Of a DNA stretch of 64,000 bases, positions 39,971 to 49,502 are shown one piece after another (position 1 is the stretch's first letter; each line of letters opens with the position of its first letter). The translations under genes were made by a program, and so were the position numbers. This DNA is from JAJDTQ01 sp963422385 (GTDB lineage: Bacteria; Desulfobacterota; Binatia; UBA9968; JAJDTQ01). The DNA is taken from the NCBI GenBank assembly GCA_963422385.1, contig OY729432.1, forward strand, positions 2,666,001-2,730,000, read 5' to 3'. The notes under the pieces were generated by a model. The model saw only the letters and a program-made list of their open reading frames with translations. It searched no databases and was not told where the DNA came from.

Positions 39971-40796
39971 GGCGGCGCTCTCTCAAACCGTAGAGCCGTG
40001 GTTTCCAGGTCTCGCTGAACCGATGACTGCCCTCGCGTGGCAGGGACTTGCGCGCCATGGATTCGTCATGGCGAACTACGGGACACATCGGTGGCTGGAG
40101 CGGGATCCGGCGGCCGGGCGCCTGGAACTCGCCAAGCTGGATCTCGGCGACTCCATCGAGTGCCGAATCGAAGAGTTGCCGGCGTCAAGCCGCGTGCGCT
40201 ACGAAAGATCCGGCTTGGTCCTTTCCGGAGCCATCTCGATCGAGACCCATGTCGAGGCTGTCCGATCGGCGTTGTCCGTGATTGCCCTGGTTCCAGGGTT
40301 GTTTGCAACCGTGGCCGCATATCTGCGGATCCTGCATGTTCTGCAGGCGCCCGGCATGGACTTCGACGTCAGTCATAGCGACCCGGAGGTCCCCTTCTCG
40401 ATTTTCGTCTCAGTCCCTTTCTCCCGGCGAGAAGGGAGAATACGTCTTGCCGAGTCGATCATCCACGAATGCATGCATCTCCAGCTCACCATGATCGACA
40501 ACGCGCTACCACTTGTCGACGACCGGGAGGCATCCGCCTTCTCGCCATGGCGGCAAAGACAGCGTCCTCTCCTCGGAGTTCTACACGGTTTGTACGTCTT
40601 TTCCGTAATAGATGCCTGCTTTCGGGCTCTGGATCGAAGCTGGCTGCTGACGCCCGGGGAGAGAATGTTCGTTGCCAAGCGTCGAGGGGAAATCGCTCAA
40701 GAAGTTGCGCAAGTCGCCCATCTCGTGACCGTCGGGGGGCTGACAGATGACGGACGGGTCCTAGTCTGTCGCGCCCTGCGGTGCCTTGGCATTTGA
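39942..40796 (+). CDS. HExxH-motif RiPP-associated protein
   Basis: 284 residues with HECMH at 175-179 in a helix (RLAESIIHECMHLQLTMIDN), the zinc-binding HExxH signature. The architecture fits the HExxH motif proteins found beside radical SAM peptide maturases such as FxsB, thought to modify or cleave the peptide. ATG 39942 overlaps the oxygenase end by 29 bases in another frame, implying coupling. The prophage now parts it from its operon promoter. It runs tail to tail into ptuB with a 36-base overlap. Activity is inferred. Confidence 0.75.
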   Translation: MPGGIREAVRAALSQTVEPWFPGLAEPMTALAWQGLARHGFVMANYGTHRWLERDPAAGRLELAKLDLGDSIECRIEELPASSRVRYERSGLVLSGAISIETHVEAVRSALSVIALVPGLFATVAAYLRILHVLQAPGMDFDVSHSDPEVPFSIFVSVPFSRREGRIRLAESIIHECMHLQLTMIDNALPLVDDREASAFSPWRQRQRPLLGVLHGLYVFSVIDACFRALDRSWLLTPGERMFVAKRRGEIAQEVAQVAHLVTVGGLTDDGRVLVCRALRCLGI

Positions 40797-41552
40797 TGCT
40801 GCGAGCAGGAAATCCGCGGCCATCGCACTGAATCTCTCGGTTGGCTTGGCCGCGGCATCAAGCTCACGCTGAGCATCCTTCAGTAGCTCCGATGCCTCCA
40901 TCGAGTTACCATCAAGAACTTGGGTGACGTTAAATAGCCTCCTGAGCTCATTCAACCTGCTCAATCGCTCTTCGGCCAGTGCCTCCCGATTGAGGCCGGC
41001 GAACTCAATCGTCTTTCGGCCGGCTTCCGTCACGCCCCGAGCGAGGTCCTCCCGAAATTTTATATGTCTACGGGGATCTTCGGGACCGCCGGGGTCGAGA
41101 ATGAGCGGCTCTTCATCGTCGAGATTATCGACATGAGAACGTGCGCGCTTTGCCGAATCAGTTAACGGAAAGAAATCTCTCTTGTTTGTTCTGTTACATA
41201 GCGGGCAACAAAAAAAGAGATTATCCCACGAGTAAGCCAACCAGAAATAACCGGGATACAACGCCTTTGCCTTCCTGGTCTGTCTCACCGAACCTTTAGG
41301 CCGGTAATGCTCCACGTCACCATAGTCATGAGCAATGAACCGACCCTCGCAAAAGCAGCATTTTTTGTGTTGCGCCTTGATCAAGGCGTTCTTGACGGTC
41401 TCATGGCCGTAAATTGTTCTGTCGAATTCGAATTTTCTTGTGCCGTCCAAGTAGTCGACGCTGTTCGCACTGAAATCCGCGCAGTTCTGCTCCGTGCGAG
41501 CAGCACCGGCTTTCAGCCTTGCGGGCGGGTCCTGTTTACACACCCGGATCAT
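40761..41552 (-). CDS. ptuB: HNH nuclease, PtuB-like (Septu defence)
   Basis: 263 residues. Zinc/HNH features: CCFC (65-68), DVEHYRPKG with the catalytic His at 82, and NLFFCCPLCNRTNKRDFFPL. The pattern matches the retron/Septu-type HNH nuclease family (TIGR02646-like). In Septu, PtuB works with the ATPase PtuA to degrade DNA on phage infection. Its ATG overlaps the stop of the ATPase gene (ATGA), showing one operon. Confidence 0.8.
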   Translation of the reverse strand: MIRVCKQDPPARLKAGAARTEQNCADFSANSVDYLDGTRKFEFDRTIYGHETVKNALIKAQHKKCCFCEGRFIAHDYGDVEHYRPKGSVRQTRKAKALYPGYFWLAYSWDNLFFCCPLCNRTNKRDFFPLTDSAKRARSHVDNLDDEEPLILDPGGPEDPRRHIKFREDLARGVTEAGRKTIEFAGLNREALAEERLSRLNELRRLFNVTQVLDGNSMEASELLKDAQRELDAAAKPTERFSAMAADFLLAASNAKAPQGATD

Positions 41553-42940
41553 GAAGAACTGCTGCTTGATTCGATGAACTGCGCGGCTTTGCGAATGATG
41601 TCCATGGCCTTCCGGTCTTCAGCCGATTCCCGGGTAGGCAGTTCCAGGGCCTTTTGGTCCAACTTGGCGAGTTCGGTGAGTTCTTTTTGCGAAAGTTCTG
41701 CCTTTTCGACGAGTTCGGCACGGCGCCTTTGCCACTTTTCCACCTGCGGAGGGCGCGCGGAGTGGAGGTCGAACAAGTCGCTGGTGATGACCTGATCAAG
41801 GCGCCAGCTCTTGACCACCGTCGGGTCGTTCACAATCTCGGTATGATCGCCCGACCGTTGCAGGACGGCCAGGTTGGCATCCAGCGAGCTCTGAGCCATC
41901 AGGGGGCTGTGAGCGGTCGCTATAAACTGAACCTCCGGAAAATGGCTGGTAAGGTGTTGGCGGATTTCACGCTGCCAGCGCGGGTGAAGGTGAAGGTCGA
42001 CTTCGTCAACGATCACGATCGCTGGTTCCTTGAGAGGGTTCGCGCTCTCCGGATAGCGTTCAAGCAGCCTCCACGCGATATCCACCGTCCAGGCGACTAC
42101 CGTTTGGTAGCCGAGGCTCAACTGGCCAAGTGGCACTTTTCCATAGGGGGTCGTTACATGGATCCCGGTTTGATTGGAGGGAAACCCCGGGCTTGGCGGG
42201 CCGAGTATCGTAATGTCTTCAGGACGCTGAATGTCCGGTACGATCTCGGAAAGCATTTTCTTCAAACTGTCAAGAAGTTTCCCGGCCCCTGGACGTTTCC
42301 TCAAGGAAGAATAGTCGAGCCGGTATAGAAGTTCTTCGGCATCGTGGAGTTCCACTGCGACTTTGAACAACGATTGAATCGGATCGGTTGTAGCGGCTGC
42401 TTCGTCGGCATTGTCAACCCTCGGATGTCGACCGGCTCCGTATGCCAGAACGAGTGGTTCCCGGACATCTTTCGAGTATTCTCCGTCAGGACGGACTTCT
42501 GTGATACGGCCTCCTTTTCGCTTGATTTCAAGCCCCGTCGAAATAGTTTTCGACCGGCTGGTTTTCGACTGGCGCCTTCCTGTTGCCGCTAATGGTAACC
42601 CGACCGAGAGGCGAGCCTCCAGCCTTGCCGTCCCATCGCTGTCAGATTGGGCCAGCGCCTGCAGCACGTCATTGTCCTCCTCCCTCGCCAACTCGGGTTC
42701 CACCGGTGCGGGACTTGGACCCTTGTCGTCGTCAGAGGGAGGATTGAACTCCGGACGCATGCGCGCGAGGCACTGGAGCAGCGTGGTCTTGCCAACGCCA
42801 TTGTCTCCGACGATGAGGGTCCAGCGGGCAGGACGGTCATCGTCGGAGATGAGTTTCAACTCCTGCCGCTCGCTGAAAGAACGGATGTTCTCGAGGGCCA
42901 GACTCTTGAAATAGATCGGAAGAACGGTTGGCTTCGACAT
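41549..42940 (-). CDS. ptuA: AAA/SMC-like ATPase, PtuA-like (Septu defence)
   Basis: 463 residues from ATG 42940 (MSKPTVLPIYFKSLALENIR). Walker A GDNGVGKT at 45-52, ABC-type signature GQLSLGYQ, Walker B AIVIVDEVDLHLHP and the switch His in IATAHSPLM form an ABC/OLD-like ATPase. The C-terminal 90 residues are a coiled coil ending in poly-Ser. With the next gene it makes a typical PtuA-PtuB Septu pair. No reverse transcriptase or non-coding RNA lies upstream, so this is not a Retron-Eco7-type system as far as seen here. Confidence 0.8.
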   Translation of the reverse strand: MSKPTVLPIYFKSLALENIRSFSERQELKLISDDDRPARWTLIVGDNGVGKTTLLQCLARMRPEFNPPSDDDKGPSPAPVEPELAREEDNDVLQALAQSDSDGTARLEARLSVGLPLAATGRRQSKTSRSKTISTGLEIKRKGGRITEVRPDGEYSKDVREPLVLAYGAGRHPRVDNADEAAATTDPIQSLFKVAVELHDAEELLYRLDYSSLRKRPGAGKLLDSLKKMLSEIVPDIQRPEDITILGPPSPGFPSNQTGIHVTTPYGKVPLGQLSLGYQTVVAWTVDIAWRLLERYPESANPLKEPAIVIVDEVDLHLHPRWQREIRQHLTSHFPEVQFIATAHSPLMAQSSLDANLAVLQRSGDHTEIVNDPTVVKSWRLDQVITSDLFDLHSARPPQVEKWQRRRAELVEKAELSQKELTELAKLDQKALELPTRESAEDRKAMDIIRKAAQFIESSSSSS

Positions 42941-43008
42941 GGGCAACTCCGGTCGCGCGTGCCTTGTAGCGGTGTCGAACAAACGCTGCCTCGGGGCGCC
43001 CGACGACG

Positions 43009-45885
43009 CTAACCTTCTCGTGGCGGGAATTCGAACGTGACCTTGCCGTCGTCGTCGAGGACGAGCCAGGCGGCGAACGGACGGCCGCTCCTGGATGAGA
43101 CGAATTCCGGCAGGAGATCGGTCTTGCCCTCGGTCAGGAGCTTGGTTATCTGGGCGTGTTCCAGCGGCTGCTCGAGGATCACGGTGCCGGCCTTGAAACG
43201 GCAGGGTTTCTGGTCGCCCTGGGATTTCTCGCACAGGTACTGGGAATCCCACTCGAACACCCGCGCGCCGCAACGGGGACATTTGCCCAAGGGCTCCTGA
43301 CCCGAGAAGTCCGCCTTGGCGGCAGGCTGTTTGCGGGCGGCCTGGGCCGTCTTCCTGGCGGGCCGCGGCTCGAACTCGAACCCCACCTTGCCCTCCTGTG
43401 CCACCAGGAACGCCTTGAACGACCGTCCTGTGCGGGATGAGACGAAGCCTGGCAGGAGATCGGTCTTGCCCTCCTTCAGCAGCTTGACCATCTGCTCCCG
43501 CGCGACTTCCTGCCGGAGAATGATCTTGCCGGAGCTGAACTCACACGTTCGCGCGTCGCCTACGGCGTTCTCGCACACGTATCGCATGGGCAGCTCGAAC
43601 ACGCGCCCGGCACACCGGGGGCACTGTCCCAAGGGTTCCTGGCCGGTGAAATCCGCGCCCTGCTCGGCTTCGCCGTCCCGGGTCTCGTTGCCGAAGTCGA
43701 ACGCGATCTTGTATTCGGGGGACAGCTTGAGCACGGCGGCGAACGGCCGACCCTGACGGCTGCGAAATCCCTGTAGCGGCCCGAGCTGCCCGTCCTCGAT
43801 CAGCGCCGCGGTCTCCTCGGCGCTCAGCAGCCGCCCGGCCAGGATCTTGGGCAGGCTGACGTCGCAATTCATGCACTGGAAGTTCCGATACCGCTCGCGC
43901 ACCTCGCCCTTGCACTTGGGGCATGGCGCCGAGAGGGAACCGAAGTCCCCCGGGATGGTGTCGTGCTCGTACTGCCGCGCCCGGTCCACGATCTGCCGGG
44001 TCATCTGGGCAATCTCGCCCATGAACTCGTCGCGGCTCTTCTTGCCGCCCTGCATCTGGAAGAGCTGGTACTCCCAGTTCCCCGTGAGCTCGGGGCGCGT
44101 GAGCTCACGGACGCCCAGGCCGTTCAGCAGCTCCATGAGCATGAAGGCCTTGGGGGTGGCGTGAAGCTCCTTGCCGTCGCGGATGATGTAGTCCTCGTCG
44201 ATGAGCCCCTCGATGATGGACGCCCGGGTGGCGGAGGTGCCGAGCCCCTTGCCGGCCATGACCGCCCGCAGCTCCTCGTCCGTCACCAGGCGGCCGGCCC
44301 CTTCCATGGCGCCCAGGAGCGTGGCCTCGGTGAACCGGGCCGGCGGCCGGGTCCGGTTCTCCTTGGCTTCGATGCCGAGGGTTTCGACCTGTGTGACACC
44401 GTTGCCGGCATGGGTGCCTGTGGCATCGGCGGGGGTGGTCGTGTTTCCTTCGGGGTCGGCCGTGGCTTCCGACCCATTGGCGCGCAGGGGCGCCAGCGTC
44501 GCCTCGTCGCCCCGTTGCCGGGTGTCCCTGCCGTGGACCTCCAGCCAGCCCGCCTTGACCATGACCTTGCCCGTGGTCTTGAAGGGCTCGTTTTCCACCC
44601 GGGTGATCCGGGTGGTCTCCAGGAACTCGGCGGCAGGGTAGAAGATAGCCAGGAAGCGGCGGGTCACCAGATCGTAGATCTTCTGCTCGGTCTCGTTCAG
44701 GCGCCTGGGCGCCTCTGTGGTGGGAATGATGGCGAAGTGGTCCGATATCTTGGCGTTGTTGAAGATGCGCTTGTTCGGCCGGACCCAGTCCTTCTCCAGG
44801 ATGGCGCCGGCAAACGGCGCATAGGCAGTGTCCTTGAGCATCCGGAGCGCGTCCTTGACCGTTCCGGCGTAGTCTTCGGGCAAGGCCCGGGAGTCGGTGC
44901 GCGGGTAGGTCAGCACCTTGTGCCGCTCGTACAACGCCTGGGCGATCTGCACGGTACGATTGGCGCTCAGCCCGAAACGCGCGTTGGCCTCGCGCTGAAG
45001 GCTGGTGAGGTCGAACAGCGGCGGCGGCATCTGCCGGGTGGGCTTGCTCTCCTCGGTTGCGGCGCCGGTCTTGCCCAGGCACTTCTCGCGGATGGCCTCG
45101 GCCGCGGCCTGCTCCCATATCCGTTCGGCGCGGGCGTTGGGCTCGCTGTCCATCCTCCGGAACTTTTCGTCGAACCAGCGTCCCTGATACTCGCCGCCCT
45201 CCGATTGGAACGTGGCCGTCACCTCCCAATAGGGCTCGGGTTTGAAGCTCCGTATGGCGGCCTCGCGCTCCACCACGATGGCCAAGGTGGGCGTCTGCAC
45301 GCGGCCCACCGTGGTCTTGTAGAATCCCCCGGGCTTGGAGTTGAACGCGGTCATGGCCCGGGTGCCGTTGATGCCCACCAGCCAGTCGGCCTCGGAGCGG
45401 CTCAGGGCGGCATCCGCCAGCGGCTGCATCTCGTCGTCCTCGCGAAGCCTCACGAAGCCGTTGCGGATGGCGTCGGGGGTCATGGACTGCAGCCAGAGCC
45501 GCTTGATGGGTTTCTTGGCCTTGGCGTGGCGGACGATGTTGCGGAAGATGAGCTCGCCTTCCCGTCCGGCGTCGCAGGCGTTGACCAGGGCGTCCACGTC
45601 CTTGCGCTTCATCAGCTTGACCAGCAGCTTGAGCCGGGAGGCGGTCTTCTGGATGGGCTTGAGATCGAAAAAGGGGGGTATCACCGGCAGGTTGGCGAAG
45701 CTCCACTTGCCCCGTTTCGCTTCGACTCCCTCCGGCGGAATCTGCTCCAGCAGATGGCCCACCGCCGAGGACAGCACGTAGTCGGCGCTCTCGTAGTAGT
45801 CCTGGTGCCGCTTGAAGCCGCCCAGCGCCCTGGCCACATCCGCGGCCACCGACGGCTTCTCCGCGATGATCAGTGCTTTAGCCAT
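43009..45885 (-). CDS. topB: DNA topoisomerase III with C-terminal zinc-ribbon-like repeats
   Basis: 958 residues. The Toprim domain (MAKALIIAEKPSVAADVARA, NACDAGREGELIFR) is followed by the type IA core with active-site Tyr in LTYPRTDSRALPE and VGRVQTPTLAIVV. Three or more C-terminal modules carry CPKC, CPRC and CGARVFEWD-type Cys pairs plus topoisomerase C-terminal repeats (TDLLPGFVSSRTGR). Start ATG 45885 matches family N-termini; the open frame upstream is antisense to the hydrolase. It decatenates DNA. It lies just upstream of the Septu pair on the same strand. Confidence 0.93.
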   Translation of the reverse strand: MAKALIIAEKPSVAADVARALGGFKRHQDYYESADYVLSSAVGHLLEQIPPEGVEAKRGKWSFANLPVIPPFFDLKPIQKTASRLKLLVKLMKRKDVDALVNACDAGREGELIFRNIVRHAKAKKPIKRLWLQSMTPDAIRNGFVRLREDDEMQPLADAALSRSEADWLVGINGTRAMTAFNSKPGGFYKTTVGRVQTPTLAIVVEREAAIRSFKPEPYWEVTATFQSEGGEYQGRWFDEKFRRMDSEPNARAERIWEQAAAEAIREKCLGKTGAATEESKPTRQMPPPLFDLTSLQREANARFGLSANRTVQIAQALYERHKVLTYPRTDSRALPEDYAGTVKDALRMLKDTAYAPFAGAILEKDWVRPNKRIFNNAKISDHFAIIPTTEAPRRLNETEQKIYDLVTRRFLAIFYPAAEFLETTRITRVENEPFKTTGKVMVKAGWLEVHGRDTRQRGDEATLAPLRANGSEATADPEGNTTTPADATGTHAGNGVTQVETLGIEAKENRTRPPARFTEATLLGAMEGAGRLVTDEELRAVMAGKGLGTSATRASIIEGLIDEDYIIRDGKELHATPKAFMLMELLNGLGVRELTRPELTGNWEYQLFQMQGGKKSRDEFMGEIAQMTRQIVDRARQYEHDTIPGDFGSLSAPCPKCKGEVRERYRNFQCMNCDVSLPKILAGRLLSAEETAALIEDGQLGPLQGFRSRQGRPFAAVLKLSPEYKIAFDFGNETRDGEAEQGADFTGQEPLGQCPRCAGRVFELPMRYVCENAVGDARTCEFSSGKIILRQEVAREQMVKLLKEGKTDLLPGFVSSRTGRSFKAFLVAQEGKVGFEFEPRPARKTAQAARKQPAAKADFSGQEPLGKCPRCGARVFEWDSQYLCEKSQGDQKPCRFKAGTVILEQPLEHAQITKLLTEGKTDLLPEFVSSRSGRPFAAWLVLDDDGKVTFEFPPREG

Positions 45886-46098
45886 GTTGATGTCTCGACC
45901 CCGGAAATGCCCGGGAAGCTCCGGCGTCCGCTCCCTCCGTGCGTCCAGCGTGAGCGTGTGAACAGTGCATATGTCTAATTGAGGCATACCTGTCAAGTCG
46001 GCGGGGCAAGCCGTTAGCGGTAGAGGGTCCATACATGTAATAAGGGGGTACTGAAACGGGAGGACCGATATACCGGCTCCCCAAGGAGGAGAGAATCC

Positions 46099-46926
46099 AT
46101 GCCCAACGTGAAGTTGTCTACCGGCGTCGACCTCTACTACGAGACCCACGGACGGGGCGAGCCCCTGGTCTTCGTGCCCTCCACCGCCTATTCGGGCGAG
46201 GTCTGGAAGCCCTCGCAGATGCCCTTGGCCGATTCCCTGAACCTCGTCTTTCACGATCCGCGCGGCTGCGGCCGCTCGGTTGCGCAGCAGAGCGTCTACA
46301 CTATCGAGCTCATGGCCAATGACATCGTGGCGCTGATGGACCACATCGGGTGCCCGTCGGCCCACTTCATCGGCCACTCCATGGGCGGGCGCATCGCGTT
46401 GTCCCTGGCGCAGAACTTCCCCGGCCGGATCAAGAGCCTGATCATGGCGGCCGCGGGCTCCGGCACCGCGGGCCGGGCCGGGCCGGACTGCGTTCCCGGC
46501 CTGCCGCACCAACTCGTCCATGAGCTGATCGAGTTGGGCTTCGAGAAGTTCGTCTACGATGAGATCGTCGAAACCGACACCTTCTTCACCGCCGACTACC
46601 GGACCGATCATCGCGCCGAGGTGGAGGCCTTCCACAAGCTCGCTTGGGAGACCCACGCCAAGCTTCCGGAATTCGTTCACCTGATCATGGCGCGGCACAG
46701 CTTCGAGGGCACCCATCGTCTGGGGGACGTCCAGTGTCCCACCATGGTGCTGATCGGCGACGGCGACACCGTGGGGAGCAACCACGTGGCCCAGGCCCGG
46801 GTGCTGGCGGACCGCATCCCGGGCGCCGAGTTGAAGGTCCTGGAGGGTCAGAGCCACGGGTTCTTCTGGCAGGATCCGGAGGGCACCAACGACGTCATCC
46901 TGTCCTGGGTGAAGCGTCATAGTTGA
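46099..46926 (+). CDS. alpha/beta hydrolase
   Basis: 275 residues. Nucleophile motif GHSMGGR (Ser near 94), acid in IGDGDT, His in GQSHGFFW. AAGGAGGAG before the ATG is a near-perfect ribosome site. It shares the plan of the hydrolase at 98-898 (VDLYYE, GEVWK) but is a distinct paralog. Its TGA overlaps the start of the MFS gene, so hydrolysis and transport may act on related compounds. Confidence 0.85.
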   Translation: MPNVKLSTGVDLYYETHGRGEPLVFVPSTAYSGEVWKPSQMPLADSLNLVFHDPRGCGRSVAQQSVYTIELMANDIVALMDHIGCPSAHFIGHSMGGRIALSLAQNFPGRIKSLIMAAAGSGTAGRAGPDCVPGLPHQLVHELIELGFEKFVYDEIVETDTFFTADYRTDHRAEVEAFHKLAWETHAKLPEFVHLIMARHSFEGTHRLGDVQCPTMVLIGDGDTVGSNHVAQARVLADRIPGAELKVLEGQSHGFFWQDPEGTNDVILSWVKRHS

Positions 46927-48170
46927 GTCGGCGCGTGACCCGGGAATCATGGCCGCCAAAAAGCTTCATGCCGGATCAGGCTGCCAGGCCGACTTTCTGG
47001 ACGGGCACGTTCATCCTGCTGTCCGCGTCGCAGTTTCTGGCCTACGGGCATCACGCGGTGCTGACGCCGACTTTGCCCCTTTACCTGGACCATCTGGGCA
47101 GCTCGCCCTTCATGGTGGGGCTGCTGCTGGCGGCCTTCAGCAGCAGCAGCGTGGTGATCCGGCCCTTCGTGGGCGCCTGGGTGGATTCCCGGGGAGAGAC
47201 CCGGGTGCTCAGCCTGAGCTGCATCGGGCTGTGTCTGACCGTGCTGATCTTCGTGGTCCCTCACGTCGAAGGGGCCTTCACCGCCAACATCCTGCGGGGC
47301 TTCTCCTGGGCCGGGATCAACACCAGCGGCTACGCGTTTCTGGCGGCGGTGGTACCCGCCGACCAGCGCGGCGAAGCCAGCGGCTACTACTCCGGCATCC
47401 AGAGCAGCTCGTCGGTGTTCTTTCCTTTCGCGGCGCTGTGGATCATCGAGAAGCTCACGAGCGGCTATGCCGTGGTCTTCGTCCTGTCGAGTGTCGTGGC
47501 GCTCTTGGCTGCAGTCCTCGCCCATGTGTGCGGCCGGAGCGTATGCCGGCCGGTCGGCCTCGGGGAGGCCGGAGGCCCCAAGCTCCCGTTCCGGAGCAGA
47601 ACCTACTTCGACCGAGGCATTCTCTTTACGGCCCTTCTGCTCTTCTGCATGAACTTGCCCTGGTCGGGGCTGAACTCCTTTATCGTCCTCTATGCCCGCG
47701 AGGTGGGGATCGAGAGTCTGGGCTGGTACTTCGTGGCCATCGGCGTCTCCAGCCTCGTGGGCCGGCCTCTTCTCGGCCGGGTGTCGGACAGCATCGGCCG
47801 CGGACCCGCGGTGGTGGCGGCCTATGTCCTGGAGATGGCAGGCATCATCCTGGTTCTGCTGGCTTCGGGCCTCGCCCTGATGATGATCGCCGGGGCGCTC
47901 TATTTTCTCGGCTACGCGCTGGGTGTCTCCACCACTCTGGCTCTGGCCATGGAGCGGGGCGACCCCAAGCGCCGCGGCGTCACCATGGCGACCTTCTCCA
48001 TGGCCTTTCCGCTGGGCTCGGGGTTGGGATCGGCCATGGCCGGCGGCATCATCGCACTGGCAGGCTACCGCGGCATGTACATGAGCCTGATCGGGGTGCT
48101 GGCGGTCGGGTTGCTGCTGTCCCTGTGGAACCGGTCAAGTCTGACGGCGCCGCCGCACTCGGGTGCGTGA
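46923..48170 (+). CDS. MFS transporter
   Basis: About 400-415 residues with 12 membrane segments in two halves. MFS loop motif between helices 2 and 3 is VRPFVGAWVDSRGETR, repeated in the second half as VGRPLLGRVSDSIGRG. The start is unclear: TTG 46923 overlaps the hydrolase stop, ATG 46968 begins nearer the first helix. Probably an exporter or importer of a small molecule handled by the hydrolase. Confidence 0.85.
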   Translation: MSRRVTRESWPPKSFMPDQAARPTFWTGTFILLSASQFLAYGHHAVLTPTLPLYLDHLGSSPFMVGLLLAAFSSSSVVIRPFVGAWVDSRGETRVLSLSCIGLCLTVLIFVVPHVEGAFTANILRGFSWAGINTSGYAFLAAVVPADQRGEASGYYSGIQSSSSVFFPFAALWIIEKLTSGYAVVFVLSSVVALLAAVLAHVCGRSVCRPVGLGEAGGPKLPFRSRTYFDRGILFTALLLFCMNLPWSGLNSFIVLYAREVGIESLGWYFVAIGVSSLVGRPLLGRVSDSIGRGPAVVAAYVLEMAGIILVLLASGLALMMIAGALYFLGYALGVSTTLALAMERGDPKRRGVTMATFSMAFPLGSGLGSAMAGGIIALAGYRGMYMSLIGVLAVGLLLSLWNRSSLTAPPHSGA

Positions 48171-48273
48171 AGTGGCACGGGTTTTTTCATTGGCGCGGGC
48201 TTGTGTTAGTTTGATGGCTGTCTTATGAGTGCGTAATCTGTTTCACACACATTAAATTGCCAAGGAGGTACGC

Positions 48274-49374
48274 ATGATTTCAGAGGTGTTCAGGATAAAG
48301 AGCCGGTTCCTCAGACTCTTCGGCGGTCTCTCCGCTTCGGTGCTGGCGGTCGCGTTGCTGGTCCCCTCCAGCGCATGGGCGCAGCGCTCGGATGCGGAGT
48401 TGGCCAAGCTGTTCGAATCCAAGCCGGTGCAGATCATCGTCGGTTCGGCCCCGGGCGGCGGCTACGACACGTTCTCCCGGATGGTGGCCCGCTTCGTGAC
48501 CAAGTATCTGCCGGGCAACCCGTCCTTCATCGTCCGCAACGTTCCGGGGGCCGGTCAGCTACGCGGCCTGCGCCGGGCAATGAAGGCCAAGCCGGACGGG
48601 ATGACCCTGGGCCTGCTGCATCCCCGGTTCGTCCAGCGTGAGCTGGCCGGTACGGACGTGCCCGACTTCGACCTCAAGACCGTGCGCGTTCTCGGAAGCC
48701 CGAGCGCCGGCGCGGTGCCGCGCATCTGGTGCGCACGCCGCAGCATCGGCGCGACCTATGCGGATCTGGTCAAGCGCGGCAAGCCTGTGACCAACGGCGG
48801 CAACGCCCCGGGCGCGGCTTTCGGCATCGGACCCCAGTTCGTGCAGGAGCTGGGCGGTCCCATCAAGATGGTCTACGGTTACGGCGGCACCTCCGAGATC
48901 ATGGCCGCCTTCGATCGCGACGAGATGGAAGGCGTCGATCGTTGCGTCGAGGAGAACGTGCCGCGCCTGTTCCCGAAGTGGATCACCGACAGGAAGGTGG
49001 CGCCCATCTTCTGGTGGGAAAAGGAGCCCTCCAAGGACTGGATAGGGAAGCTCGGAGCCACCAGAGTGCCGCACCTGTTCGACGTGGTGAATCCCACCGA
49101 CGAGCAGAAGAACGCCTTCCTCGTGGCCCAGCAGTTCAACACCTTCAGCCGGATCTTCGTGCTCCAGCCCAAGGTGCCGGATGACGTCTACGGAGCCTGG
49201 AAGAAGGCCTTCGAGGCCACCACCAAGGATGCCGGGTTCCTGAAGGCCGCGGCGGTGGCGGGCCTGGACGTCGCGTTGGGCACCGCTGAGGATTTCAACG
49301 CGGGTCTCAAGCGGTACGAGTCGCTGACGCCGAACGGCGAGAAGCTGCTCAAGAAGCTCATGGGCATCGAGTAG
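48274..49374 (+). CDS. tctC: TctC-like periplasmic solute-binding protein 1
   Basis: 366 residues with a signal peptide (LAVALLVPSSAWA) and the Bug/TctC fold: VQIIVGSAPGGGYDTFSRMV, RNVPGAGQLRGLRRAMKA, GTSEIMAAFDRDEMEG. AAGGAGGTA precedes the ATG. TctC proteins capture carboxylates for TctAB. Here the gene faces tctB and tctA on the other strand, an unusual convergent arrangement. Confidence 0.88.
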   Translation: MISEVFRIKSRFLRLFGGLSASVLAVALLVPSSAWAQRSDAELAKLFESKPVQIIVGSAPGGGYDTFSRMVARFVTKYLPGNPSFIVRNVPGAGQLRGLRRAMKAKPDGMTLGLLHPRFVQRELAGTDVPDFDLKTVRVLGSPSAGAVPRIWCARRSIGATYADLVKRGKPVTNGGNAPGAAFGIGPQFVQELGGPIKMVYGYGGTSEIMAAFDRDEMEGVDRCVEENVPRLFPKWITDRKVAPIFWWEKEPSKDWIGKLGATRVPHLFDVVNPTDEQKNAFLVAQQFNTFSRIFVLQPKVPDDVYGAWKKAFEATTKDAGFLKAAAVAGLDVALGTAEDFNAGLKRYESLTPNGEKLLKKLMGIE

Positions 49375-49396
49375 GAGCATCCATCGGCTGACGCCG

Positions 49397-49429
49397 CGGT
49401 GCGGGCGGTTTTGAAACCCGCCCGCACCG
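49397..49429 (+). terminator. hairpin after tctC 1
   Basis: CGGTGCGGGCGG (49397-49408) pairs with CCGCCCGCACCG (49418-49429), 12 bp with a 9-base loop; only a weak T-rich end (GTATTT) follows. Confidence 0.6.
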
Positions 49430-49460
49430 TGCTCGTATTTCTGCGAAGCGGGAACATGAA

Positions 49461-49490
49461 GCGGCCATCCGTCACGCGGCGGATGGCCGC
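49461..49490. terminator. bidirectional terminator between tctC and tctB
   Basis: GCGGCCATCCG (49461-49471) pairs perfectly with CGGATGGCCGC (49480-49490), followed by TTT on the plus strand. It sits between convergent genes and can serve both. Confidence 0.7.
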
Positions 49491-49502
49491 TTTGCGTTGG
49501 GG

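Noticed and set aside
41549..43008. Retron-type defence (Eco7-like with PtuAB)
   Set aside because: No reverse transcriptase or msr/msd-like region upstream of ptuA in the window.
42941..43282. 114-residue N-terminal extension of ptuA
   Set aside because: Arg/Pro-rich, overlaps the topB end; the ATPase fold begins at ATG 42940.
43963..45978. Plus-strand frame of 671 codons opposite topB
   Set aside because: Low-complexity Gly/Leu/Val product; topB on the other strand has full catalytic motifs.
45886..46959. N-terminal extension of the topB frame
   Set aside because: It is antisense to the hydrolase; the Toprim domain starts at ATG 45885.
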